Below are positions 22,820-34,950 of a stretch of DNA of 64,000 nucleotides, one piece after another (the stretch's first letter is position 1; each line of letters begins with the position of its first letter). Source of the stretch: Desmodus rotundus (Eukaryota > Chordata > Mammalia > Chiroptera > Phyllostomidae); contig NC_071396.1 in NCBI RefSeq assembly GCF_022682495.2, positions 54,866,022 to 54,930,021 of the forward strand, given 5' to 3'. The notes beneath the pieces are model-generated. The model ran no database searches. It saw nothing but the letters and a program-made list of their open reading frames with translations, and was not told the origin of the DNA. A program made the translations under genes and the position numbers.

Positions 22820-23245
22820 CCCTAGCAAGCAGTGAATGAACAGATTCCTAAGAAGAAAGGTTCAGTAAAATCTGGACTAAGTTGAGAAAATGTTGTAGAG
22901 GACATGGGCTTTGAGTTGGACAAGAGAAAACAGGAGGAAACTTCATTAGGACAGAGGAGGAGTATGTGCCAAGGCCCTGGGGCAGAGGTGAGGAGGCTTT
23001 CTAATAGAATTTTGTGTATCATTGTTGCTTAGTACTTAACATATTAAATTGAAAAACTATATAGTAAATTGGTGATTTAAAGTGTCTGTAGATTAGTTTT
23101 GAACACATCTACAGGTGATGGATCCAGATCACTCAGAGTTCCCGGGGTTGGCATTTGTTCATCCATTCTACCAATGTAGCATAAGCTCTACCATATAACA
23201 CACAGTGTGTTAAAAATTAGGGAGACAAACAAGGATGAATCAAAT
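22820..23245 (-). mobile_element. L2 LINE fragments, antisense
   Basis: GAGTATGTGCCAAGGCCCTGGGGCAGAG near 22960 and a later TTTGTTCATCCATTCTACCA near 23155 resemble antisense L2 body and terminus. The order is not that of one continuous copy, so these may be two fragments. 23246-24840 (1.6 kb) is AT-rich and shows no gene or repeat that I can name. Confidence 0.45.
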
Positions 23246-24844
23246 TGTGTCATACATCAAACTATCAGAATTAAGTGGAGGGTTTTTTCAGAACTTTTTA
23301 GTGGTTTTAGTGGAATTTCTACCTGGAAGTTCTGTGTGTCAGGGACAAATGAGGCATTTTGACAGACAGGCATCAGCTTAGGGTGAGTAAGGCTAGGCCT
23401 TTGCATCTTCCACATTTTAATAACTCTTCCAGCAATTTCGATTTCACTTGAAATTCCAAGTGAAAACCCTCCAAGAATACAGAGGGGGTGAGGCCAGTTT
23501 GAGTGAAACAAAGAAGGCTTTCACAGGAGACAAAGCATTCAACCTAGAATGATTAGCATCTACAATTGTATGTCTTCAGTTTGTATTAATTCAAGGAGGG
23601 TTAATTCAGCAGAGCAGGTCTGTGTCATAGATGACTTCTTGAACTAAAAATGTAAGAATGAGTAAACTGTAAATGTTTAAATGGGTTATTTGGCCCATAA
23701 AAAGGCAGCTACTGGAGAGTAAGCAGCTAACACAATTAATCTGGCTTTGAAGAGAAAGAATTGTCACTACTCAATACCTTGGTGTTGATTTGTAAGCAAG
23801 ATACCTGTCCCCTGACCACAGCCCAATCATCTGGTCTCTCTGCCTGTCACTTGTGCCTTTGGATGTCCATCACATTCCCATGCAGCATTAAAGAAGTTAT
23901 TGTATTTACATATGTAAATAAGGCCCAATCACTAACCTCTTTCTAATTAATTGGCTCTACTAAATTCAGTACAAGGCTGCAAAACTAGATAAAGCTCCCT
24001 GTTTCACTAGAGATAGTGTTGTAGCTAATTTTTTTTTTGAAAAAGGAGTAATGATTAAAAGAAATGAACATGAATGATTTGAAACATTTAGGGAAAGCTG
24101 GTTTTAAATGTTTTACAACTTTTTTCCAGCTTGTTTCCACATGGGCTATGCTTACAGGGAATTTTTAAATTTCTTTTCCTCTTCCTCAAATATGCTCTTG
24201 TCAAGATTTTTTCAAATTTTTTTAAAATAGAGAAACACATACAACTCAATAGTTTATCTTTTAATACTACAAAAGGAAAACATATATAATCAAATTCTCA
24301 TCTTTTAAGAAAATAATGCACATACATATTGGCTGGTGTTTGAATGAGCTATAACCATGGGAAAACATTGAAGATTCTAGGAATCTTGGTGCTCAAATTT
24401 GGCCCTGCTCCCCATTAATTAGTAATTGCTAGTGAGGTAACTCCTGGCAGTAACTAGATCTTAGATGTAGCCATCAATCCTTCAACAGCAGAGAGTACAT
24501 GTGAGTTTCCTAGCTCCTTAAAAATAGGTGAATTAATTAACTAATGGTTCAAAGCCCAAGCCAAAGACATCTGTTTGGACTTGCTCTTTGATTTTTGTCC
24601 TCTGGTCAGATTTGTGCCTAGACAACAGAAGATCAAGCAAGGAAGCTATGTCTTGTAGCTGGAGCCACTGTGGTGAATTAAGGACGGATCTGGGTCTGCT
24701 AGGAAGAGACCTAAGTTCATTGAGACCTTGACTTCCTTCCCTCCTTTCCTATGCAGCAGGATAACTCCAGTCCAGGGTCAAGAGTGTTGGAAATTTTACC
24801 CTGCTGATTCATGCTGAAGTGGTTCCTGGCCGTAACATCAAAAC

Positions 24845-24891
24845 ATGTTAATATTTATTAAGCTCCTATTTCATGGCCTGTGTTTGCACAA

Positions 24892-24923
<32 letters not shown>

Positions 24924-25090
24924 CCTACCCTGAGAAGTAGGTGTGAGCATTTAAGAACTTTTTTTTTTTTTTTACATAAAAGAAGAAACAAACAAACACA
25001 AAGAAACAGAAGACCAAGAAGATGAAGCAACATGCCCTAAGACATACATAAAGGGCAGGGCCACCATGGAACAAAGATCTGTGTGGGGCT
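24845..25090 (-). mobile_element. MIR SINE split by poly(A)
   Basis: TTTATTAAGCTCCTATTTCATGGCC, then CTACCCTGAGAAGTAGGTGTGAGCA, AGAAGAAAC and AAGCAACATGCCCTAAGACA trace an antisense MIR. A 27-base A run (24897-24923) and a 15-base T run (24959-24973) interrupt it. 25091-25784 is unique. Confidence 0.5.
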
Positions 25091-25784
25091 GGTATCTTTG
25101 AACTTGCCACTATACACAAATAGCCTCTTTAACAAATGGCTTTGAGCTCAAAGCCAGACCTGTTGGGGATTATTGATCTCACGATCACTTAAATCATTAT
25201 TTGTATAAAGTATCACCAGAGAGGAGGGCAAAGGAGAGAAAGTATCAAGTGGGTTAACAAAATATTTTCACCTCATTTGAGAGGATGCATTAACAGCTTG
25301 AAGAAAACATATTGCACTATCTCAAATGGACTTATTCATGATAAGATATGAGTATGCACTAGCAACTGCTGGTTAAGAAAAGTCATCGACAGCAGACTTG
25401 GGAGAAGGACTCCTGATCTTTAATTGCTCTGAGACACAACCAGGGCCCTGTGATGTCTATCACTTTTATTTTCACTATCTTCATAGGTCCCCACAGGAAC
25501 CTCAAAAATTAAAGTAAGTCTCCAGCTTAATAGTAAATGAATTTAGTATTGATTCTTCATACATTTAATGTCTATGATAAAGTAGATGAACAGACATGCT
25601 GCTCCTAATAACAAAAATGAATATACATTTTAAACCAACTAGGTGAGAACTGCATAAGTAGAATTTTTGTTTGAAAAGAAAAATGCAAGTGTGTTAAATT
25701 CATGTGGTGTAGTGACCAGAAACATTAGCCCTATGATCAGATCTTTTATAGATCCTGAAACAATAGTTCTAACACTTCTCAGAA

Positions 25785-25940
25785 CAAACTTGTCTATGCT
25801 TCAGTTTTCTCACTGCAACACAGAGATAATGGTAGCACCTACCCACCCATGAAGTATTCATGAGGGTAATAGGGATGCTCCATTAACACAGGGCCTAGCC
25901 TGCTGTGAGTCTTGATGAATTTTAATCATTGTTATGATTT
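25785..25940 (+). mobile_element. MIR SINE
   Basis: CTTCAGTTTTCTCACTGCAACACAGAGATAATGGTAGCACCTACC and the following CATGAGGGTAATAGGGATGC match the MIR core on the plus strand. 25941-26530 is unique AT-rich DNA without a recognised feature. Confidence 0.7.
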
Positions 25941-26530
25941 TTGTCACTATGAGTACCACTGAAATAACATGTAGGAAGGTGGGAATATCATAGGACAATT
26001 CAAAATTGAATATTGTTTCCCTGGGGTTCAAATCCCTTCTTATATCACAAGGCAGGTCTACAACTTGAAAGGCATTTGAATTATGCTAGGTCTTCCATAA
26101 AAATTCAGTTTGACTTTGTAAACCATGCTTAAATCATGGAATAATTATTGACTTCTACCCAAAAGCTTTGTCCCATAATAACTACTGACCAAATACTTAA
26201 TGAATTGAGTTGGTTTTCTTTTGTCATATGTGTCCTAGTGTGAGATGGGTAAACACATAAAATTTTTCCCTGTACATAAAACTCATCAATTGAGACATGA
26301 TGTTTGCACAGGATTTAGGTTGCTATCATAAAAATACTTAACCCAAAGAACAATGATTATATTTTGTCAAATACTTACACTATAATAAAGCGCTGAAGTG
26401 ACTAATAGATGTTGCTTTGTGACTTAGTATTCACTAAAATCAAGGAATGTGGTCCATTAATATGCTGCTAGAAATGCCAGGGCAGAAGTTCACCAGATGT
26501 TCTTAACCTTTGTTCCAGCTGGAACAGAAG

Positions 26531-26720
26531 GCAGCTATTCATTTGACAAGCATCTACTGAGCATCTTCTATTCCAGACACTGGAGATATAGAGATGAACA
26601 ACATATGCATTTAGGTCCTCGCTCTTTTGGACTTATATTTTAGTGGGCATAGTGAGACAATAAATAAGCAAATGAGTTATAGAAAGTGATACATACTTAA
26701 AGCAAATTGAATGGAAAAAG
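26531..26720 (-). mobile_element. L2 LINE 3' end, antisense
   Basis: TTGACAAGCATCTACTGAGCATCTTCTATTCCAGACACTGGAGATATAG is the antisense L2 terminus, followed by the antisense 'gtgggcatagtgagacaata' part. Confidence 0.65.
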
Positions 26721-26959
26721 GTTAATAAGAGTGACTGTGATAAGGGTGTATTTCCTTTGAAATGAATAGTAAGAAAGCTCTTTGGTGTTGCAGTTAATAT
26801 TCGTGGAAGAATGCCTTAATTCTCTTGAAGGTTGGGGGAAGTGTTCTAAAAACCAACAAAATCAGTCACATTTAGAGTTTAGAAGGCTTTGAGTCACTGG
26901 GTTTATTTTATTCCAGGATATCAATAGTCATCAAAGTCCGCAAGCTCCCTCTGCCTTGC

Positions 26960-27235
26960 ATGCCGGTCCTAAATCTTTGATTAATTTGGTCCCTTAAGAC
27001 TCAGCTTGAACATTATCTCCTCTAGGAAACATCCCTGATCTCCTGAATGTGGCTTTTATCCATTCTGTTGCTTCTGTATCATATTATGCTGCCTAATACT
27101 ATATTAAAGACATTTATTTGCTTGCCCATTCCACCACCATCACTATCCATGCTTGAACCCATGAGTCCCTTGAAAGGAAAGGCTTGTCTTATTCAAGTTT
27201 GTGTAGCTGGCATAGCTGCCACTTTTCCTCACAGT
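26960..27235 (+). mobile_element. L2 LINE 3' end
   Basis: CTTAAGACTCAGCTTGAACATTATCTCCTC and the subsequent AACATCCCTGATCTCC and CTTGAAAGGAAAGGCTTGTC follow the L2 3' UTR. 27236-28620 (about 1.4 kb) has no gene; it includes an AT-rich dinucleotide-like patch near 28085-28145. Confidence 0.6.
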
Positions 27236-28629
27236 GGGTGAAATACAGGACACTTACATTTTGTTGTTAAGTGTCAGACTAATTTATTAAGTATGTTTAT
27301 ACTCAGTACACATTGTATGTTTTGTTAGCAGATCTCTGGTCCACATAAAATTAACTAGCTCATATAACCTCAGAAAGGGCACTGCATTGGAGAACAAGTT
27401 TTCTGGTGTCTTGACCGCAAACAGGTCAAGGAGGTCCTGAAAGGATGTATAAGCTCTGATGTTCTCCTCTATAGTTAATAAATAAAAAGCCATAGCTAAT
27501 AAATAAAACATTTGCCTTTTTAGTGCCCTTTTGCCATCCCTCTCCTCTCTAATCAAGCCGAATAACTTACTTCCTCCCATACCCAGTCCAATCCCTCATC
27601 CTCCATCCAAGACATCTCTTTTAGTCTTTAGTTCACATTTGATTTTCCCACTTGAAATGCATTTTTTCCATGCTTTCAATCCTTGGGAAAGTTGTGGGAG
27701 GAAGCAGTACATAACAATGGGGAGAGCTGGTGCTGGGGATCTGTTTGATGGGCAAAGGAAGCTACTCATGGAGAATTTAGTTTACTTTCTAGAGACTGAC
27801 ATCGTGCCAACATCTCTTGTAAATTAGAATCAATCCTAAAATGGAAATAGTAAATGAAGTCTTTTAATATATTCAGCTCAGTGGGCTCAAAAAGTCTTTT
27901 ACATCACAGATATTTATGAGGTTTTGGAATTTTGCACATTTTTGTTCAAAGCCCCAGTGCTGTGAAATTCATGTGCAGATCAGGGGTGAGGGGTGGGGGT
28001 GGGCAGGGAAAGAACCTCCATGAGAAAATCTGAAGTGAGCTCTGAAGTTTTATATGCATAGTCTCATGGTGCTACATAAGTTATTAAACTTATATTTATT
28101 AAGTTATTAAATGTATATATTTATATGCATATACACACATACTTTTTATTACAATAGAGATGTGGTACTTGCTGCTTTCTGGTTGTTGTACTAGAAAGAA
28201 TATACAACAGCAGGTTTAGGGCTATACATATTATGAACTCTTGATAAATGATGTTTATTGATTGATGAAATATGTGCTACAGTCTTATGTTGTGAGTGAA
28301 GCAGGTTGAGGCTGTGAAGTATACCAGGCTAAGGCTGACCCATGTTAGTTGCCACATGGCCTTTGTCAGGAAATAAGGCTGATTATTTCACAACTTGGTG
28401 ACATGTTGTTCCAGTGCCTTTGAGCCTTGCCATGATCATTCATTTTTGATGGTATAAGTAAGAGAAATGAGCTATTGTAAGTCTATTTGAGAAATTTCTT
28501 GGTGTTACATTCTGATTCTTATTTCTAATCAATTGCTAATTCTACTGATTTTGCTTACTATATATTCTGTATACTAGTACACTTAAATCTAATCCCATTC
28601 CTTTTGCTTTACTTCAGGCCTCATATCTT

Positions 28630-28890
28630 TCATTAATTAGATAACACATGCCTGACACGTAATAGGTACTCAATAAATGGTAGATTTAATACATAAAAAA
28701 CATATCTCTTCTTTCTCCCTTCAATCTATTCTGTACACTGTGCTCACATGAATTTTCCTAGAACATCATCCTAATGATGTCACATCTTTGATCAAAACCT
28801 TCATTAATTCCCAAATATTTAGAGAATAAAATACAGACTCCTTTTTTTGGTATTCAAAGCCATCTTGGCTTGGCCCCCACTAGTGACTTT
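28630..28890 (+). mobile_element. L2 LINE fragments
   Basis: GCCTGACACGTAATAGGTACTCAATAAATGG is an L2-type 3' terminus. Immediately after it, 28720-28880 carries earlier L2 3' UTR wording (GATGTCACATCTTTGATC, AAAACCTTCATTAATTCCCA, GCCATCTTGGC). The inverted order means two fragments rather than one. Confidence 0.55.
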
Positions 28891-28919
28891 AAAACCATTT
28901 CTTGATCACAAGTATATGT

Positions 28920-29150
28920 TCTTGAATAGTGTTTAAGAACTTGGACAATGGAATCAAATTTAAATCCTGGCTCCACAATGTATAATCTGTATATGGCCTA
29001 CTATACTCATATGTAAGGTGGGGAGAATAATGTTAACTACTTTAGTGAATTATTTAATAATAATTTAGATAACAAATATGAAGCTCTTAGCACTGTCTGA
29101 CATGTTTCCTAGCTCTTAGCATGTATCTGATATATAATAAGTGTTCAGGG
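28920..29150 (+). mobile_element. MIR SINE, near full length
   Basis: AACTTGGACAATGGAATCAAATTTAAATCCTGGCTCC, TAAGGTGGGGAGAATAATG and the final CTTAGCACTGTC and GATATATAATAAGTGTTCAGG trace a plus-strand MIR. 29151-30265 (1.1 kb) is unique; a 142-codon frame at 29298-29726 has no domain and I do not call it a gene. Confidence 0.6.
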
Positions 29151-30269
29151 TTTTTTTTTTAGTATTTATCTTTAGCAACCACTTCATATAGAATACTATA
29201 TTATGCTTTTATGATGGGAAACTCTGAAAGACATACTCATCCTTCAAAGAGTAATGCACTGTCTACCTATTAGCATGTTACTTAATGCCAAAGGCAGGTG
29301 TCTAAGGGTCAAGGAGAATGGAGCAGCTTCAGCTTGGCTGATGATATTCTTTCTCTAACTTCTCTGTTAGTCATGCACAGTGAATGGACAAAAATAATTC
29401 TGTCAAAGAGAGTAATTTTCCTCCATCATAGTAACATCTGTAGAGTCCCTGAGACTAATGGCACCCTAGGGAGTAGCCTATGGATGGCCTCAGTGTCCTC
29501 AATGGGAAGAGCTTGTACAGAGAGAGAAGAAAGGCTGCCCCAGGGAAGCAGCTTAACCTCATCCCTTCTCCCCACACCCTTCTCTCACATTTTTACTGTG
29601 GTGCTTCTCTGCCCTCCTCTTGCTCCCAAAGGAACTCTGAGACCAAAGGCCTTTAATAATATCTGTGATTTTTTCTGTATTGATAACCACTTACCTGGGA
29701 GATGGTATGAAAATACCCACAGATGAGTGAACCTTTTTGAATACTTAAGAGATGGCCAATGTACTTACCAAGCACTATAAATTTTACTTATTTTGCAGTT
29801 TCTGCCCTCATTTTCCCCACATTTCTTTTATTCTCATAATTTCCCCAAAGAATAGCTGTGTGCACCCTTATCCTTATCTTCTTGGACATCAGCCTCCTAA
29901 TTAATGGGAGCCTATCACTTGGGGCATCAATCTGTTAATTAAAATTACAAGGAGAGTCCTTCAAGAGTCAATGTCATTCAGGGCTTCTCACTCAGAAGGG
30001 ATATTATAAGTAACTCACAAAACTTTTGTTCAACTTTAGGACAATGATTAACAGAAAACTGATTTTTAATTGTAACGGTGTGGTGTTCAACATGGTGCTC
30101 ACTTGGAACCACAAGACCCGCCCTCTCCTTCCACAGATTATTGACATCTGAACCAAAGGTGGCTGGTGAGCCTCTGTATTAGATAGTCAGTAACAGATAT
30201 ATTCAGATTTTCTTCAAGTCCTTGGAATACGAGTAAGATATTTATTCACCAAATGCTCTTTTATTGAGT

Positions 30270-31080
30270 ATCCACTGTGGATTTGCTCACCTTTTTGTCT
30301 GTATATCATTTGCCAAGTTTGATACATTTTTAACCATTATTTCTTTGAATATTTTTATAGCCCAACCCTCATTTTCCTCATTTTCTGGACTCAAACATGA
30401 GATAGATGTTAGATCTTTGGTCATAGTATTACAGGCCCCTGCAGCTCTTCGCTTACATTTTTTGGCTACTATCTATTGTTTTTATTCAAGAATGGCTGTG
30501 GTTCTATCTTGAAGCTCACTGTGGTTCCACTGTCCTGTCCATTCTGCTGTTGAGCTCATCTATAAGGTTTTTCACATTTTTTTAAATTCTAAATTTCCTA
30601 CTTTATTATATTTTCTGTATCTTTTCTGAGACTTTCTATTTTTCTCTTGCTTTCAAGCATGTTTGAATTGCCCATGGAGGCATTCTTTCGTTGGCTGCTT
30701 TAACATCGTCACTTGATCCTAATACCTTTGTCCTCTCAGTGTTGGCATTTGCTGTATTGTCTTTAAGATTTTTTTATGTCTTTGTAATAAGAGTGATATT
30801 TTATTGAATTCCGACATTTTAAGTATCACGTTATGAGGTTGTGAATCCACTTTAAATCTTCTGCTTTAGCAGGCCCCTCTGACACTGCAGTGGGTGAGGC
30901 AGGGAACTGCCTGGCTGCTGTCACTGAGTTGGAAGGCCAGGATCCTCACCCTGGCCCCTGGCTTCCCCAAGTGGGGGCAGGGCTCAGTGTTTCTGGGTGT
31001 GGAGTGGGAGTTCACGCTCCTCATCAGGCTGCTGTTGTGATCTCACCATGGCTAGGAGGGTTGAAGATGGCTTGCTGCTA
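30270..31080 (-). mobile_element. Ancient antisense L1M/HAL1-type ORF1 region
   Basis: TTTTAACCATTATTTCTTTGAATATTTTTATAGCCCAACC, CATTCTGCTGTTGAGCTCATC, TTTTCACATTTTTTTAAATTC and the GC-rich block near 30880-31070 are antisense old-L1 ORF1 and 5' wording. No frame is intact. Confidence 0.5.
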
Positions 31081-31129
31081 TTCCCACATGACTTTCATTA
31101 ATACCGCAAAGGGTGACCTCATTATGCAT

Positions 31130-31870
31130 ATCATATGCCATCATGCACAGAATGAACCAAAAAGGTTTCTTAGAGAAATGAATGATTCTAGGAGTGGGCC
31201 AAGATGAACCAGGAATATCTTATTTTACCAAACAGTAAAGAAGAGACACGTGAAAAGGACACAGGATCCCAGTGATCACATCTTTAATACTTTGAATGTT
31301 AAAATAAATAATGCTAGCAAGGAATGATAACCCATTAATTAAAGTGAGAATTATATGATTTCAGACTGAAATAAAGCAAGGAAGGAGGGGATGGAGGGAA
31401 TGAGAGGAAGAAAGTTTTTTGTTATAGTGGAATTACAAATAATACATAAGAAGTTGAAAAATCAACAATGGAAACTAAAATTTTTAGGTGTAAATTTGAT
31501 AAGGAAACAGATATTTATATAGATTCAAATGATCTCCTATGAATTCCTTTTTGATTACAAAGGGATTAAATAGTAACTAAACAGTGAAGAATCCTGGCAG
31601 ATACCACTGCAATCTAGTGATGTAGTTGACATCTGAGCCTAGCTGTACTGAGACAAATGGACATCATATGCCTCCTTTCATGCATCATGCACAGAAAAGC
31701 ACACAGTATGTCTTCACTGGTTTTCCTATAAAAAATGTATAACCTTAATCTAATTATGGAGGAACTGTAGACAAATTCAAACTGAGAGATATGCTATACA
31801 ATAATTGGTGTATACATTTTTAAAAATATGCAGGTTAAAAAAGAAAGAAAACAAGCACTATTTATTTTAA
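31130..31870 (+). mobile_element. Ancient L1M 3' UTR
   Basis: AAGATGAACCAGGAATATC, TAGTAACTAAACAGTGAAGA, CAATCTAGTGATGTAGTTGACATC, ATAACCTTAATCTAATTATGG and ACAAATTCAAACTGAGAGA follow the L1M/L1ME 3' UTR. It belongs to the same broad class as 420-1170 but covers an earlier segment. Confidence 0.5.
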
Positions 31871-31938
31871 GAGACATGACCACTAAATACATCGCAGCAT
31901 CCTGAACTAGGCTTCACACATAGAACAAAAATGGTTAT

Positions 31939-31971
31939 AAGGGATGTTTTTGTAAGACATCCCTTACAAAA
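31939..31971. other. Two overlapping short hairpins
   Basis: AAGGGATGT (31939-31947) pairs with ACATCCCTT (31957-31965). TTTTGTAAG (31948-31956) pairs with CTTACAAAA (31963-31971). The right arms overlap by three bases, so the two stems exclude each other. The rest of 31871-33015 has no recognised gene; C- and G-runs lie near 32470 and 32551. Confidence 0.5.
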
Positions 31972-33019
31972 TTTTGAATATGGAGTATGGATTATTAGAA
32001 AATGGCAAACTACCACATGTTAGCCAAATCTATTACAAGGACTGCTTTTGTATAAGTGATGAGCTAAGAATTTTTTTCTTTGTATTTTTAATGGGTTGTA
32101 AAAACAAAATAACCAAGAATATGCAACAGAGACCCAATGAGGCTCTCAAAGCCTAACATATTTATTATATGGTGCTTTATGGAAGAGAGTTTGCTTGAGT
32201 ACCAGTAAAGGTCAGGACATATTTTACCTAAGCAACTAGATCCAGCAAGATGCTTCCCTTGCCTTTCATTTACATAAGCCAACAGATCTCCTTTGTTCTT
32301 CTTAAGCCACTTGAGCACTTGAGTTAGGACCCTGACACTTGTAACCAGAAGGGCCTTGGCTGATATGAACAATCTGGAACACCAGCACAATGTGCTCTTG
32401 CTTTCTCCTCAGGTCCTTTGGGTAATGACAGCAGGCCTTACACTTTTCAACTTACAATTTCCCCTTTATCTGCCCCCCCCCCCAGAAGCCAGAACAAATG
32501 AAGAAAAAAATTGAGAAACACAGTCAACTATATACTTCCTAGATTTTTTTGGGGGGTGGGGTGTTGTTGCAAATTGGATAGTTCATGAATTCTCTATTTT
32601 ATTTGCATAGACCACATTTAAGTTGGTAAGGTTCTTTAGAGGCCTTATCAAATCTCCAGTTGTGACTGGGATAACTTACAGGTATAGAATTTTCCATTTA
32701 ATCTTGTGCATGTGCTGTTATACATTCTGCCGCTCTCAGAAGAAGTATTGATGAAATGTGTCCAATGTAATTAAAAATGGATTCATAATGGAAATGTCAA
32801 TTCAATGAACATAACTAATAACACTGTGAGTTCATATAATTACTTTTTAAATGGTCTAAAGATCTGATAGGAAAGAAAAAAAGACTTTGCTATGATATTA
32901 CACTATTTCATCACTTTATATCCCAGAAAATTCAAAAAGCAATTCTAAATGGAAGAAGTGAGTTGAAAGGAGAGAAAGCAATGTCAAAATGATTTAGAGA
33001 AATAAGAATTTTTGCTTCA

Positions 33020-33370
33020 CAGTTAGTCCAGACTCCTTTATTTGTTTGCTTTTCCATGCATGTCAGTAAACACGTAATGTGTCCCCAGAAGTATAGCAGG
33101 TACCGAAGGTATAATGTGATAGGATGCAGCCCTTACCATTGACACAATCAAAAAAATGTTAGGGAAGAGAAGTAATGTCATGTAATTGTAATGCTATCTG
33201 ATAAATGAAATGAACGTTGTACATGTAAACCTTATTGCCCATGGAATTAAAAAAGTCTTCTCTAAAGAATAAAAGCTTGCTATGGGCATTGAAGGTGAAT
33301 GTAAGAGGTTGCTAGGATAATCTTGATGAATGAAGAAGGCATGTGACCAGGAGAAAGATTAAACCACATT
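33020..33370 (-). mobile_element. L2 LINE fragment, antisense (diverged)
   Basis: CATGTCAGTAAACACGTAATG, GTATAGCAGGTACCGAAGG and GGATGCAGCCCTTACCATTG resemble the antisense L2 3' end. The later TGAATGAAGAAGGCATGTGACC part is weaker. 33371-34170 has no gene; a purine-rich patch lies at about 33605-33655. Confidence 0.4.
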
Positions 33371-34174
33371 TAATAGAAATCTAAAATAATAAAAAATAAG
33401 AAAAGTTGTAACAGACATTTAAACATTTAAGAAGTTTGTGTATACAGAATAAAATACTAAAAGAAAGTCATGGACAAGGGCAAACTTTTCTTAAAACTTT
33501 TTAGAAGTGAACTTTGAGTTCAGAGAGAGCCACATTAGATAAATATATGTAGGATAGGAAGTTGGAGCAAATGAATGAAGAAGAGAGCAAATGAAGGTAA
33601 ACTAAGAAGAGAGAGAGAAAAGGAGGAAGGGAAGAGAGGGAGGAGCCAGCTGAATGTAGGTTTTCAAAAGTCACAGGTTATTACATACCAGTAGATGGTC
33701 ACCTTCAGACATACATAACTCAAGAGTAAATTGGGCTGTCTTCCTTGAATTTGTATCTGTGACATAATTTGAGAATCAAGTCTTAACAAACCCATCAAAA
33801 CTTTCCAGAGCAGCTGATTGACTTAAAAGAATATACACAACCCTACGGTAACTCTCAAATGTGCCCTAGGTGAGGAGCACACTCTCCTACTTTCTTTGTT
33901 TTTTCTCTTTTCCCTATTCTGTGATAACAGAGCCTCTATTTCACTCACAGAATCATCTCTTCTGTGGCATTCGCTATACTAACTTGACCCCTACTACATG
34001 CTTTTTGACCAAGGAATCATAACCTTGAGTACTCAGGCATTAGTGACTTGTTTCAAAAGGTGACCCCATTCTACTTTGAACTGCTGAAAGAGACCTCTTT
34101 TTAGTTATTTAACTCAGAATTATAAAATGCTGACTTTGAATCTGGCTCAGCACCTGTAATGAACCAACTAAAAT

Positions 34175-34186
34175 AGAAGTCAACAG
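34175..34186 (+). repeat. Target-site duplication, left copy
   Basis: AGAAGTCAACAG is repeated exactly at 35824-35835. It bounds the whole inverted-plus-direct L1 insertion. Confidence 0.8.
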
Positions 34187-34920
34187 GCTTCTTTTGTCTG
34201 GGAAGCTTCTTATTTGGCCTTCCAATTTACTTGAGAGCCTTGCTGGATAAAGTAGTCTTGGTTGCAAGCCTCTGGTTCTCATTACTTGGAATATATCTTG
34301 CCATTCCCTTCTGGCTTGGAGCATTTCCATTGAGAAGTCAGCTGCTAGTCTTATCAGGGCTCCCTTGTATGTTACTTCCTGTTTTCCCCTTGTTGCCTTT
34401 AAGATTCTCTCTTTATCTTGGAATTTTGCTATTATAATTATGATGTGTCTTGAAGTGGAATTTTTTGGGTTCCTCTTGATTGGGACTCTCTGTGTTTCCT
34501 GTATTTGTGACTTTTTCTCTCATCAAATTAGGAAAGTTTTCCATCATTACTTTTTCAAACAAGTTTTCTATCCCTTGCTCTCCTCTTCTCCTTCTGGTAT
34601 CCCTATTATACGGATATTATTACATTTCACGTTTTCCTGCATTTCCCTTAACCCCTCTTCATTCTTTCTAAGCCTCTTTTCATTTTCTTGCTCATTATGG
34701 GTGTTTTTTGTACCTTGTCCTCCAGCTCGCTGATCTGATCCTCTGCTTCATTGAGCCTGCTTTTGATTCCTTCTGTGTTCTTCTCTTCAAAAATTGTATT
34801 CTTCATTTTCTCTTGGCCTTTGTTGATTGTTTCTATGTCCTTTTTCATGTTGATATAGTTTGCAGTGAGTTCATTGTAGTTTCCCTGTAGTTTTTGGTAA
34901 TTCTCTTGGAGAAGTGTCTG
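34187..34920 (-). mobile_element. Inverted L1 ORF1 segment of a twin-primed insertion
   Basis: On the minus strand this is a relative of the ORF1 at 13965-14888. It runs from about the coiled-coil start ([18 protein letters not shown]) through the RRM region to ARREWQDIFQVMRTRGLQPR, corresponding to about 14108-14826 of the full-length copy. Frameshifts and stops break it. At its right edge it meets the sense L1 3' segment through a hairpin. The start at 34187 immediately follows the left target duplication, as expected if the second target strand primed on L1 RNA inside ORF1. Confidence 0.88.
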
Positions 34921-34950
34921 GCAAAAGCCTTGAACAGACACTTCTCCAAG
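34905..34950. other. 16-bp inverted arms at the L1 inversion junction
   Basis: CTTGGAGAAGTGTCTG (34905-34920) and CAGACACTTCTCCAAG (34935-34950) are exact reverse complements separated by 14 bases. The left arm comes from antisense ORF1 and the right arm from sense ORF2 (same 15 bases at 18161-18175). The junction therefore lies in or next to the loop. Confidence 0.85.

Noticed and set aside
29298..29726. 142-codon plus-strand open frame
   Set aside because: No domain, no splice or codon-use signal, and such a length is expected by chance in 64 kb.
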